Below, one piece after another: positions 44,689 to 55,530 of a stretch of 64,000 nt of DNA. The position numbers were made by a program, and so were the translations under genes. The notes beneath the pieces were generated by a model. The model searched no databases and had not been told where the DNA came from. It saw only the letters and a list, made by a program, of their open reading frames with translations. The stretch's first letter is position 1. Each line of letters opens with the position of its first letter. Source of the DNA: Palaemon carinicauda (taxonomy: Eukaryota > Arthropoda > Malacostraca > Decapoda > Palaemonidae); assembly GCF_036898095.1 (NCBI RefSeq), contig NC_090728.1:86785171-86849170 (forward strand). Direction: 5' to 3'.

Positions 44689-44935
44689 GCTAGGTCGAAC
44701 TATCCCTCCTAGTATCAGATTTTCTTCTGCCGCCATATTGGCAACATCTTTGGAAATTCACTCGCCGTTTATCAGGAATTAACAGTGTTCTTGGTGATGT
44801 ACAGTTGTTTATTGGTTTTGACTTTCGCAATTATTGGACTCGCTTACGGATTCTCTTGAATACCTATTGAATTTGGATTAATTGGATTATTTTTTTACCC
44901 TTGCTTGCTTTTGATCTCTCTATTTACATTTCAAA

Positions 44936-47400
44936 ATGGCTGACCCCTCCCCTTCATATAGGAGGTGCGTGAAAGGGTGTAAAACTCGGCTTCCAAAAGC
45001 CTCTGTTGATCCCCATACGATTTGCATTAAATGTTGGGGTAAAATTTATAATTTTGAAGGTAGATGTCAAGAATGTTTTGAATTATCCGAGAGTCAGTTG
45101 TTGGCTTATGAACGCTACTCTCGCAAATTAGAAAAAGATAGAATCAGACGTAGTTCCTCTCGATCAAGGGATTTATCATTTTCGAAAGTCATTGAACCTA
45201 ATTCTTCCTCTGTAGTGGTAGATCCTGAACCTAATCCTGTTCAATCTGAGCCAACAATGAAAGATATGATGACAGCGATCCAGGCTCTTGGTTCAAGGGT
45301 GGAATCGGTAGCAGCGGACAGAGACCAAATTATGTCCGAAGTTAATCTGCTTAAAAGTGGTAATATTAATAGTGCTATTAATGTGTTCAGTGATGTGGAG
45401 GGTGCGTCTGCGCGTTCTTGTCGTTCACCTAGCCTTAGACCTCTTGCAAGCTCCCGAACCCATGGGAGAAGTAAAGTCGATCGGCGAAAGGGAACAAGAG
45501 GCGTCATCAATCGCGCAGACGTACCTTCGAGCGTTCCTGTTGTCTCTATGTCACAGATTGCTCACCCTCACCATGGGAAAGGTGAGGTTAGATTTTATCT
45601 TCATCTTCGGATGAAACTACGCGTGGCAAAGTCTGGCGTCAAGCTTCCAGACCCCGTAAAAGAAAGGCGGATGAAGGCGCGCAGCGATGCGATCCATCAC
45701 CGCAAGCGCCTGGCTGTAGCCATTGGGATACGCCAGGATAATTCAGACTGAGTCTGGTGTTACGGTGCATGCACCACCGCTTCCATCGGACTGGATTCCA
45801 TCTCCCACTTATGTGGAGCGTTATGAAAGCGATGAAGAGGGCGAATTCGCTATGGAAGTTTCGACTCCTGTTTCCCCTAAAGTTGATCCTAAGTGGTCTA
45901 TGCTGCTTGATATGAAGCAGCAACTATCAACTTTTATGCATTCTTGTCAGCCCGCGGTCAACAAAGCGTTGGTTTGTCATGATTCCGATCGTGACGCGAT
46001 GTCGCACAGGCGGCCTACCTTTACACGTGATGTTGATCGGGGTGATGGAACTGCTTCTACTAAGTCTGCTAGTGCTCATAGAGTACCTATTTCCCTTGAC
46101 AGCAATCGTCAAGCGAGTGAGCGTGACGTCGAGAGTCATCATTCCAGGCGCGACGACAAGCGCCAGGCAGCTGAGCGCGAAGTCACGCGCCAGGCGCCTG
46201 AACGTGACATGGCACGCCTAGCTAAGCGTGACTTAAAACAAAAAGAACGTGACATCGCATGTCAAGCAGACCTTGACACCAAACACAGTCTAATTCAGTA
46301 TAGCATGCGCACGAACGTGTCGCCAAGCGCAATATTATTGAGCGCCAAGTAAGTAAACAAACTGGACGACTTGATCGCGCGCAACGTGTGCCTGACGCTT
46401 GTGCTCGCGAGCGGCGCCTTTCAGAACTAGAAGTGGTTACACCAGCTGCTATTATTTCTGAAGAGGATCAGGATGATCATTCCTCCCTGGATGAGCCATT
46501 GGACATTGCCTCAGAAGAGGAAGGAAATAAAACCCCACAACATTCTGTTGATCTCAAGAAGATTATGTTGATTTTCTCAGAATTATATCTTGACAGCTTT
46601 ACTCCTGTAGCCCCTCGCTCTCCTCCATCGGAGTTTACAGTGGGATTATCATCGAAAACGTCAAGGTTCACTAAAATGGTTCTTCCACGCTCTTCTAAGA
46701 GAGCATTAAAGTAGATGGAGAATTGGATGCAATCTAAGAGAGTTTCAGGAAAGACAAACTTCTCTTTTCCTCCAGCCAAGTTAGCCTCCAAGTCTAGCGT
46801 ATGGTATGAAACAGAAGGTGTCCTAAGCTTGGGAGTTCCTGCCTCTGCTCAGGGCGACCTCTCGAGTTTGGTAGACTCTTCTCGCCGCTTAGCTATGAGA
46901 AGAATGAAGATCTTATGGTCCATATCTGAGTTTGACCATCTTCCCAAGGGCATATATAGAGCTTTTGAAGTTTTAACTTCCTTGACTGGTCTCTGGGTAC
47001 CCTGGGAAAGAAAGTCTCTGCTTTAAAGGACCTTGAGACTTCTAACCTTATTCATATAATGTCCTGTATGGACAAAGCTGTAAGAGATGGCTCAAATGAA
47101 TTGGCAGCCCTATTCACAGCCGGAGTTGTTAAGAAGAGAGAAACTATGTGATCTTTTCTCTCCATGGGAGTCACTCCATTCCAGAGGTCAGAGTTGCTTT
47201 ATGCTCCTCTTTCTCCTTCCCTTTTCCCTCAGGAACTAGTAAAGGAGGTGGCTGCTGCCCTTACTCAAAAGGCTACTGACAACCTGGTCTCTAAATTGGC
47301 AAGGAAGGTTCTTCCAACGTCTTTCTCCACCCGTGTGTTCAAGGAGGATTCTACCTTCCCTCAAACAACAACAGTTTTTTCGTGGAAGGACAGTCGGTAG
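44936..47400 (+). pseudogene. DIRS-A3 ORF1 (Gag-like protein), broken
   Basis: Starts at ATG 44936 with MADPSPSYRRCVKGCKTRLP, the Cys/His cluster (DPHTICIKCWG, GRCQECFEL) and LEKDRIRRSSSRSRDL. The frame is open to 45751, where it shifts to 45723-46352 (DPKWSMLLDMKQQLSTFMHS and a Glu/Arg/Asp-rich tract made of short QAxERD-type repeats). The C-part in 46388-47026 (one TAG at 46712) has PQHSVDLKKIMLIFSELYLD and LGVPASAQGDLSSLVDSSRR. The last part is 47164-47400 (MGVTPFQRSELLYAPLSPSL). It is the most complete ORF1 of family A here and shows what A2 lost after AAD. Confidence 0.85.
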
Positions 47401-47439
47401 AGGCAGCTTCAGATCCGATAGTAGAAGGACCAGAACAAA

Positions 47440-49521
47440 GAGAGGTTCTAGGTCAGGCAGAAGCAGAGTCTGACTGCCTGCACCTTCAGACAGCAGTGGG
47501 GGTCAAGCTAAGCAAATTTTGGCAGACCTGGGAGAAAAAGGGAGCGGACTCATGGTCCGTCCTAGTTTTAAAGAAGGGATACAAAATCCCTTTTATCTCG
47601 AAACCCCCGTTAATTTCAAACCCAGTGGATTTTTCTCCCAAATACAAGGAAGAATCAAAGAGGCAGGCCATGCAGCTTCAAATGTCTCTTGCTAGAGAAG
47701 AAGGTGATAGAGAGGGTACGGGACTTGAAATCACCAGCCTTCTACAACAGGCTGTTCCTGGTTCCCAAGAACTCGGGAGGATGGAGGCCAGTCCTGGACG
47801 TAAGTGCCCTCAACAACTACGTCCAGAAGACAAAGTTTACGATGGAATCCCAAAGTTTAGTTCTTGCGGCAGTAAGGAAAGGCGACTGGATGGTCTCATT
47901 AGACCTCCAGGATGCTTATTTTCATGATCCAATTCACCCGAGTTGCAAATGTTACCTAAGGTTTGTGTACAGGAAGGAAGTATTCCAATTTTGGACCTTA
48001 TGCTTCAGCCTCACCACCGCCCCTCTAGTCTTCACAAGGATCATGATGAATGTGGCAAGCATGCTCCACTCAAGAGGCATCAGAGCCTCCTTGTACTTGG
48101 ACGATTGGCTACTAAGAGCCCCATCACTCAATCGCTGTCTGGAGGATTTGCATCTGACAATGAGTCTGTCAGAGGAGCTAGGACTTCTGGTGAATGTAGA
48201 GAAGTCTCAGTTGATCCCTTCACAGATCCTTTATTTGGGGATGGAGATTCCCAGTCTGACTTTTCAGGTTTTTCCATCACCCGCAAGAATACAGTTAGCT
48301 CTCCTAAGGCTTTATGCCTTTCTAAAGAAGGAGTTTTGTTCAGTGAGGGAGTGGATGAGTCTCCTGGGAACCCTCTCTTCACTAGAACAATTTGTATGTC
48401 TGGGGAAGCTAAATTTACGACCTCTTCAGTTCCATCTCAATTGCCGTTGGAGCAAAGAGGACAGTCTCGACTAGGAGAGCATTCCTCTTATGGAACCGAT
48501 AAAAGAGTGCCTTTGTTGGTGGAACAACATAAACAGGCTCCAGGAAGGTTTCTCTTTGGAACAAAAGAGCCCAGACCTTGTGTTGTTTTCTGACGCCTCG
48601 GACTTCGGGTGGGGAGCAACACTAGGAAAGTCAGAGATTTCTGGTCTGTGGACAAAACAACAGCTAAGTCTCCACATCAACCAAAAGGAGCTGTTAGCAG
48701 TCCTGTTGGCTCTCAAGGGGTTTGAGAACCTAGTACTGAACAAAGTTATTCAAATCAATGCGGACATTACCACAGCTTTGGCATACATAGCGAAGCAAGG
48801 GGGAACGCATTCCAGGCCTCTTTACGAGTTAGCAAAAACTCTTCTCGTTTGGGCACATCAAAGATATCCCTGTTAACAAGATTCATTCAAGGGGAAAAGA
48901 ATGTGAGGGCAGACAGCCTCAGCAGGAGGAATCAAGTTCTCCCCACAGAGTGGACACTGCATCTAGATGTCTGCAAGAAACTTTGGCAGATTTGAGGTCG
49001 CCCCCTTAAAGATCTATTCGCAACCTCAAAAACCATAGGACTAGAGAATTATTGTTCCCCAGTTCCGGATCTTGAAGCGTCACACTAGACGCATTCCTGA
49101 TGGACTGGTCACACCTAGATGTGTACGCTTTTCCACCTTTCAAAGTGCTGCACAAAGTACTACAAAAGTTTGTGTCTCACGAGGAACCAGATTGACGTTA
49201 ATAGCCCCCTTCTGGACGTCAAGAGGTTGGTTCACAGAGGTACTGGAATGGATGGTGGATGTTCCAAGAAGTTCACCATTGAGAATAGATCTTCTCAGAC
49301 AACCCCACTTCGCAAGGAACCATCTAAACCTCCCAGCTCTATGTCTGACTGCCTTCAGACTATTGAAAAACTCGCAAGGTCTAGAGAAATTTCGAAGGAG
49401 GCGGCCAAGGCTATTGGTAGAGCAAGGAGAACTTCCACTATCAGGGTGTACCAATCCAAGTGGGAAGTTTTTAGAGCATGGTGTAAAACAAACTCAGTTT
49501 CTTCATCCAGTACCTCTGTAG
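47440..49521 (+). pseudogene. DIRS-A3 ORF2: reverse transcriptase-RNase H with C-terminal extension
   Basis: The N-part near 47450 (LQTAVGVKLSKFWQTWEKKG, KGYKIPFISKPPL) is followed by a frameshift to 47689-48474: FYNRLFLVPKNSGGWRPVLD, MVSLDLQDAYFHDPIHPS, LTTAPLVFTRIMMNV, ASLYLDDWLLRAPS (LDD intact), REWMSLLGTLSS. A TAG at 48472-48474 precedes RNase H in the same frame: LVLFSDASDFGWGATLG, NQKELLAVLLAL, INADITTALAYI, stop at 48874. The extension continues in other frames to 49521 (TRNQ, SRGWFTEVLEWMVDVPRS, RIDLLRQPHFARNHL). Confidence 0.9.
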
Positions 49522-50466
49522 CTCAAATTGCCGATTTCTTTTTAGAGCATAGAAGAAGGCACAATTTCTCCTCCTCAACCATTAAAGGGTACAGGAGTAT
49601 GTTAACAGCGGTCTTTAGGCATAGACATTTAGACCTCTCGAATAACAAGGACCTTAAGGATCTCCTTAGATCCTTTGAAACCTCTAAGAAATGTCAACAG
49701 GATTCACCAGCCTGGAATTTGGACGTAGTTTTAAAATTTCTTATGAGTGACAGATTTAAACCCTTGAACTCTGCTTCTTTTAAAGATCTGACTTTAAAGA
49801 CTTTTTTTAGTAAGCTTAGCGACAGCTAAAAGGGTCAGAGAATTTCATGGTTTTAGCAAAAACATTGGCTTTAGAAACGGAAAAGCTATATGCTCCCTGC
49901 AGCTTGATTTTCTAGCCAAAAACGAACGTCCTTCCCACCCATGGCCAAAATCTTTCGAAATTGCTAACCTCTCTGATTTGGTGGGTGACGAACTAGAGAG
50001 GGTTCTTTGTCCTGTTAGAGCACTAAGGTTCTATTTAGATAGGACTAAATGTTTAAGAGGCAGTTCAGAAGCTCTTTGGTGTACAGTCAAAAATCCTGCT
50101 TTACCTATGTCTAAAAACGCCTTATCATATTTCATAAGACTTTTAATTAAAGAAGCTCACACACACTGTGGTGAGGCAGATCTTAAGCTCTTGAAAGTTA
50201 AGACTCATGAAGTTAGAGCTGTGGCAACTTCTGTGGCTTTTAAACAAAATCGTTCTCTGCCAAGTATAATGGATGCAACGTTTTGGAGAAGTAAATCCGT
50301 ATTCGTATCACATTATTTAAAACGTGTCCAGACTCTTTATGAGGACTGCTACACTTTGGGTCCATTCGTAGCAGCGAATGCAGTAGTAGGTGAAGGATCT
50401 ACCACTACACCCCCCTTAATCCCTAGTACCCTTTTCCCCTCTTGGAACTTGTATATGTTTTTATGA
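49330..50466 (+). pseudogene. DIRS-A3 tyrosine recombinase, one frameshift
   Basis: Open from 49119 in this frame; homology begins near 49330 (SDCLQTIEKLARSREISKEA) and runs to 49829 through TSTIRVYQSKWEVFRAWCK, STIKGYRSML and LDLSNNKDLKDLLRSFETSK. A 2-nt deletion in a T run at about 49802 shifts the frame. The continuation has ATAKRVREFHGFSKNIG (catalytic Arg), GDELERVLCPVRALRFYLDR, KVKTHEVRAVATSVAFKQNR (HxxR) and SKSVFVSHYLKRVQTLYED (Tyr). Every catalytic residue of the fold is present across the two frames. Confidence 0.9.
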
Positions 50467-50790
50467 TTGGAGGAAATTGTTAGACAATCTTCCGCAATCT
50501 TTGATTTAGTCAGGTAGTCATTTGTTCCTTGAGAGCGCCCGGAACAAGGGTATTAGTTGAGGTCCTGTCAGCATTAGGTTTTTTCACCGTTTGACAGCTC
50601 CTAGAGTTCTTCAGCCCCTTGATTGGATCGCTGGTTTTCAAAGGACAGCAAACTTATTAATGCAGAGAACCATTGAAGTCAGCTTCCTGAATAGGTACGA
50701 ACCCTTGAGCTAAGTTTTGTTTTTAAACTCTTGAGTGAAATTCCATTAATGTTGCTGTCTCTGACCCGCCACCAAGGTTGTCAATCAGCT

Positions 50791-51061
50791 ATTATATATA
50801 ACCAGCGGGTAAGTTTAAATGTTTAAAAATGATATTTTCATAATAAATAAATTTTTGAACATACTTACCCGCTATATAACTTAAAATCCCCCCCTTCCTC
50901 CCCTCTAGAGACCTATGGGCATGGTGGCGCTAGTGTATACCTGGCATATCTATGCGATTGCCACGAGTTTTGAATTTTCTGCCGGTTTGAAGAATAAAGC
51001 TATCATATATAACCAGCGGGTAAGTATGTTCAAAAATTTATTTGACGTATTATGAAAATAT
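50791..51061 (+). repeat. A3 internal complementary region and right inverted terminal repeat
   Basis: Internal complementary region 50791-50880: atatataaccagcgggtaag, aaaatgatattttcataata, catacttacccgctatataa. Right repeat 50922-51061: gtggcgctagtgtatacctg to ggtaagtatgttcaaaaatt and attatgaaaata. A 5-bp oddity (gacgt) sits in the end (tttatttgacgtattatg). Confidence 0.87.
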
Positions 51062-51080
51062 ATTATCTACGAATTTGTGT
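51062..51080 (+). mobile_element. Detached right tip of DIRS B2
   Basis: attatctacgaatttgtgtt completes the B2 right end predicted by its internal complementary region. It is separated from the rest of B2 by the whole of A3. Confidence 0.8.
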
Positions 51081-51433
51081 TATCAAAAACGCAATTCAAG
51101 ACTTATCCAGCTTTTGTCTACCCACAATGAAGAATGACTTTTGCTCTATTACTGGTGGAATGAAGTAATTCTGAGAAGGTTATCAGAGGTATTGAGAAGA
51201 TAGAATAGAAAGTTAAGGCTACTGAGGCAGCAGTTGTATTTGATAGAATATGCCTTAAAGAGTGTCTACTACCTATATCTAATAATGAAAATAATATGAT
51301 AATTTTAATGATAATCATGATTATTTTAATATAATTTTATTATTAAAATTATTGAAATTATTGTTATTAAGATTCGGCTTTATTTTGGAAAAGAAACAAA
51401 CACCTATATTTAGATTATTATTATTGTTAGAGT

Positions 51434-51436
<3 letters not shown>

Positions 51437-51514
<78 letters not shown>
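51437..51514. repeat. (TC)n microsatellite
   Basis: 78 bp of uninterrupted TC dinucleotides. Confidence 0.97.
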
Positions 51515-51518
<4 letters not shown>

Positions 51519-51520
51519 GT

Positions 51521-51948
51521 GTTTTAATCGTATGGTTTTTTTATATTAGAATTATTACAATTATTATAATTATTGAAGTTATTAAAAGTTATTGAAATTA
51601 TTTATGTTTTTATTCAATGACTTCAACGACGACTTTTAATTATAATAAAAATTCTAATAATATATTTATGATAATTTTAATAGTATCTTTATAATAATTC
51701 TAATAATATGTTTTTAATGATTTTTAATAATATAGTTTTAATCGTATGATTTTTTTATATTAGAATTATTACAATTATTATAATTATTGAAGTTATTAAA
51801 AGTTATTGAAATTATTTATGTTTTTATTCAATGACTTCAACGACGACTTTTAATTATAATAAAAATTCTAATAATATATTTATGATAATTTTAATAGTAT
51901 CTTTATAATAATTCTAATAATATGTTTTTAATGATTTTTAATAATATA
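51521..51948. repeat. 214-bp tandem duplication, two copies differing at one base
   Basis: Copy 1 is 51521-51734 and copy 2 is 51735-51948. The only difference I see is g/a at the 15th base (atggttttt against atgattttt). A third copy begins at 51949 (gttttaatca) but diverges at once. Near-identity indicates a very recent duplication. Confidence 0.92.
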
Positions 51949-52100
51949 GTTTTAATCATTTTGATACTATTATATTTATAATAATTTTGATAATTTTAAT
52001 GTAATTGTAAAAATATGGTTTTTAAGATTATTTATGATTACTATTGTTATTTTTATTATTATCATTATTACTATTTTTATTATTATATAATAGTAATAAT

Positions 52101-52101
52101 G

Positions 52102-52132
<31 letters not shown>
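52101..52132. repeat. (AAT)n microsatellite 1
   Basis: About ten ATA/AAT repeats within the A+T-rich block. Confidence 0.9.
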
Positions 52133-52133
<1 letters not shown>

Positions 52134-52606
52134 TACAATAATAAAAATATTAGAATTATTAATTTTAAAATTATTGAAATTCTAATTCTAATAATAATTC
52201 AAAAAATAATAATAATTTTAATCATTCCAATAATAATTTGATAATTTTGAAAACAATAGTTTTATTAACGATAATCTTATTATTAAAATTAATCATTTAA
52301 GTAATTTTTATCATGATAGTTTTAATATTTTTTTAAATCATCAAAATTATCATAAAAATGATTATAATTGTAGTCATTTTAATAATGATAGTAATTTTAA
52401 AATGCCAAAAGAAAAGAGAAAAGAGATTAGAAAATTTTTATTGATTTTAAGATGATTAAAATTGTATTATTATTATTATTATTAAAACTTAGAATTGTGA
52501 TTTTTATTAAAATTATGTTATTGTTTTTAAAATTAACAAGATGATAAAAATTATTGTTTTGATAATAATTTTAATTATAAAAACTAAAATTATTATTAAT
52601 GTTATT

Positions 52607-52607
52607 G

Positions 52608-52648
<41 letters not shown>
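52607..52648. repeat. (AAT)n microsatellite 2
   Basis: About fourteen AAT repeats ending 23 bp before the left end of DIRS C. Confidence 0.92.
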
Positions 52649-52650
<2 letters not shown>

Positions 52651-52670
52651 TAAATACAGCAAAATTAGTT

Positions 52671-52870
52671 TGTTCCAACACAGAGACTTACCTCGAACTA
52701 CTTTCTTAGGAGGTACCTGGAATCTCCTCTCAACCGACCAGGGTTTTGTGTAGTCTACCCTACTTCCGTTTTCTGTGGGGACTAACTCAGGCGTAAGGAG
52801 AACGTGCCCTGAGGGTAGTCCTGAGCTAGGTCGGCGTTAGTTTGGGTCTCGCTCGTCAGTAAGTTCTCTG
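52671..52870 (+). repeat. DIRS C left inverted terminal repeat
   Basis: tgttccaacacagagactta, then ggtacctggaatctcctctc and gggactaactcaggcgtaag. Its inverse at 60778-60997 is nearly perfect over about 190 bp (aacttactgatgagcgagac; acgttctccttacgcctgag; agaggagattccaggtacct). Confidence 0.93.
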
Positions 52871-54642
52871 GTCGCGTTGTGATACCATCCCGTCGCTCTC
52901 CATTCTCTTGCGACCCTTTGTGTCCCCGACTCGTGTGTCCCACGTGGTTCCCGCGTGGTATCTCTGTGCTTTCCCTTGTGTTCTCGCGTGTTCGCGTGAT
53001 TCCCTTGTGCTTCCCCAAGTGTATTCCTTATCCTTTCCCTGCGTTCCTGTGTCTTGTGGTTTTGTGTTGTGATGGAGCAGACCCGCCGTTGTCGTGGGCC
53101 TAGAGCCGGGAAGTCGTGTGGAGCGTTCCTATCCAAGCTGGAGGTTGACCCGCATTCGCTCTTCCTGTAGGGGTAGAGTGTGTTCGCCGACGGATACGTG
53201 CCCGGAGTGTGTTAGTTGGAGTTAGATCCAGTGGGTTCGTTTTAGCACGAAGAAAAAGAAGTCCTCTAAACGGTCCCCCAGGAAGGCGAGCATCTCTTCG
53301 CCATTGCCGTCGCCAGGTGGGAGGTCTGACGAGGTTTCTGTTCCTTCTTCCCCTACCCAGGGTAGGGGGACGAGGTAGGTCCGTTGCGGGGAAGGTGCCG
53401 AGGGCTCTTCCCCAAGAGTCTAATATTCATGATGTGGGGGTTGCTGAATCTTCACAGGCTATTGGGGGGCCTGAAAGTGCTTTGTTTGGGGGTCTTGGGG
53501 ACTCTGCCCTTGTGATTGGAGGGCACGTCTCCTCCGATGACCCCATGTGGAGTAATACTGTTCCTGTCTCTTCGCCCGGGTCTTGGGACTGCGTTTCAGG
53601 TACCTCAGCGGCTGATGGCTTCCAGGATAGGTTGGACTCGACGGTAGGGGAGCCCTTCGGGTGGAAGCTCCCGAAAACCCCAGGTAGGTCCCCGTTGAGG
53701 ATGGAGGATGGCCTAGATTCCTGGTTCCCCAGTGTGGTGCGGCCGACCTCCCTTCCAGCCCCTTTGTCGGCGGTTCCTGACTCGTTTTTGCAACCTACGA
53801 CCTCCGGAACTCGACAGTTCACGAAGACCTCCGTTGCCCCCGAGCCCGCCTGTCGGTCGGGTTATGCAGTATCGTCGGGGTCTTCGGAGGCCGGCTCATC
53901 GGTCTCTTCGGGGAGTGAAGTGAGGAGGAGGCGCCGTCGGAGGAGGGAGAGATCCAGGAGCAGGCGCTCCCGTTCAAGGTCCCGTTCAAGGTATACAGTG
54001 AACCCTCGTTTATCGCGGTAGATAGGTTCCAGACCCGACCGCGATAGGTGAAAATCCGCGAAGTAGTGACACCATATTTACCTATTTATTTAACATGTAT
54101 ATTCAGACATTTAAAACCTTCCCTTGTTCGTAGTACTGTTAACAAACTACCCTTTAATGTACAGAACACTTAATGCATGTACTACAGTACCCTAAACTAA
54201 AACAGGCACAAATATTAAAGGCGATTTTATATCATGCGTTTCCTAAACACGCCAAAAAGCACGATAAAAAATGGCAACCAATGTTATATTTACGTTTATC
54301 TCTGATCATAATGAAGAAACAAACGCATTTACACATCTGTGTATAGGTTAGTTTTTGCATCGATTATATTGATTATTCAGTACAGTATGTTGATTTTGTT
54401 ATTACCAATGTTTTACTTAATTTTTCTTAGGACTTCCAAATGAAATGTTTTTCTTTATGACGCCGCCTGAAACGACGGCATCATAAAGTACGCTCAGTAA
54501 ACAAACGAAGGCATTTAACGCTCATGATGAAAGTGATAAATAATGATATTACAGTAAAAGCTTTTATAAAATATGTTATTACAAATATTATTTACCGTAT
54601 CTATATAAAATCATACATACGTAGCAAAGCAGGAAAACAATT

Positions 54643-54645
<3 letters not shown>

Positions 54646-54689
<44 letters not shown>
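54646..54689. repeat. (GA)n microsatellite
   Basis: About 44 bp of GA dinucleotides inside the Tigger-like insert. Confidence 0.95.
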
Positions 54690-54692
<3 letters not shown>

Positions 54693-54888
54693 GTTTTACA
54701 TACGTAAATGTAAATTTAAAAAAAAAAAAAAGCCCCATTTCATATAAAATAGATTACAAATATTTTACTTTATCATATTACAGTAGTCTGTATAATACTG
54801 TAAAGTTCAGTACAGTATGTTGTTGTTATAGTCGTGGGGATGAAATTCTCACGAAACAAAAACACGCCATTTGATTACAACAGCTGAT

Positions 54889-54891
<3 letters not shown>

Positions 54892-54962
<71 letters not shown>
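54892..54962. repeat. (CT)n microsatellite 1
   Basis: About 70 bp of CT dinucleotides inside the Tigger-like insert. Confidence 0.96.
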
Positions 54963-54964
<2 letters not shown>

Positions 54965-55447
54965 ATGTTATACAATACTTACATTTAGATGAAGAAACTA
55001 AAATTAGTTTTCTTAGTGTCAATTAAATACGAAACGAAAAAATTATGCCGAGTCTACATCCATTTCAATCATAGCTAAAAATACGGCATCCGATTTCATC
55101 AGCAAACCACTATTTTTTGGGAAACATCATTTTATTTTAGAAAATTGCTACTCTTTAAATAGTTAATTGCACATTAAGAAAGCGTGTACTTTTGTTTTTA
55201 AATTTCGGGTGTGTTTTAAAAATCGAGTATTGTTGACTTCTTTTTGTTTTACTTTTGGCTGTGATTAGATCAGCTGACATCTACTGTAGCTGCCGCTCTT
55301 GAGAGTGTACGAATACACTAACAAAGTATCGTTTATACCATTTCTTAACTTATTCAAACCGTCTACAGTATACAGTTGATATTACATAAGCACCAATGTG
55401 TTGTAACCTATCAAATTTTTTTGTTTATTACATTTAAACCCCCCTCT

Positions 55448-55478
55448 ATCTCTCTCTCTCTCTACCTCTCTCTCTCTC

Positions 55479-55527
<49 letters not shown>
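55448..55527. repeat. (CT)n microsatellite 2, interrupted
   Basis: CT dinucleotides with two tac interruptions, inside the Tigger-like insert. Confidence 0.93.

Positions 55528-55530
<3 letters not shown>

Larger units (their letters stand above)
44564..51061 (+). mobile_element. DIRS-like retrotransposon, family A copy 3 (A3), full length, nested in B2
   Basis: About 6.5 kb with both ends. Left repeat 44564-44688, ORF1 44936-47400, ORF2 about 47440-49530, recombinase about 49119-50466, internal complementary region 50791-50880, right repeat 50922-51061. It interrupts the B2 right terminal repeat. Frameshifts and stops occur in all three ORFs. The right repeat is shorter than in A2 because about 35 bp between agagaccta and gtggcgctag is missing. 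Confidence 0.92.
51081..52670. other. A+T-rich simple-sequence intron DNA
   Basis: Mostly ATT/AAT/TAAT-type low-complexity DNA without genes. Contains a (TC)n tract, a 214-bp tandem duplication and two (AAT)n tracts. Open frames here are translations of microsatellites. Confidence 0.8.

Noticed and set aside
51352..51549. Open frame rich in Ser-Leu, and similar frames at 54524 and 55376
   Set aside because: They are produced by (TC)n/(GA)n microsatellites.
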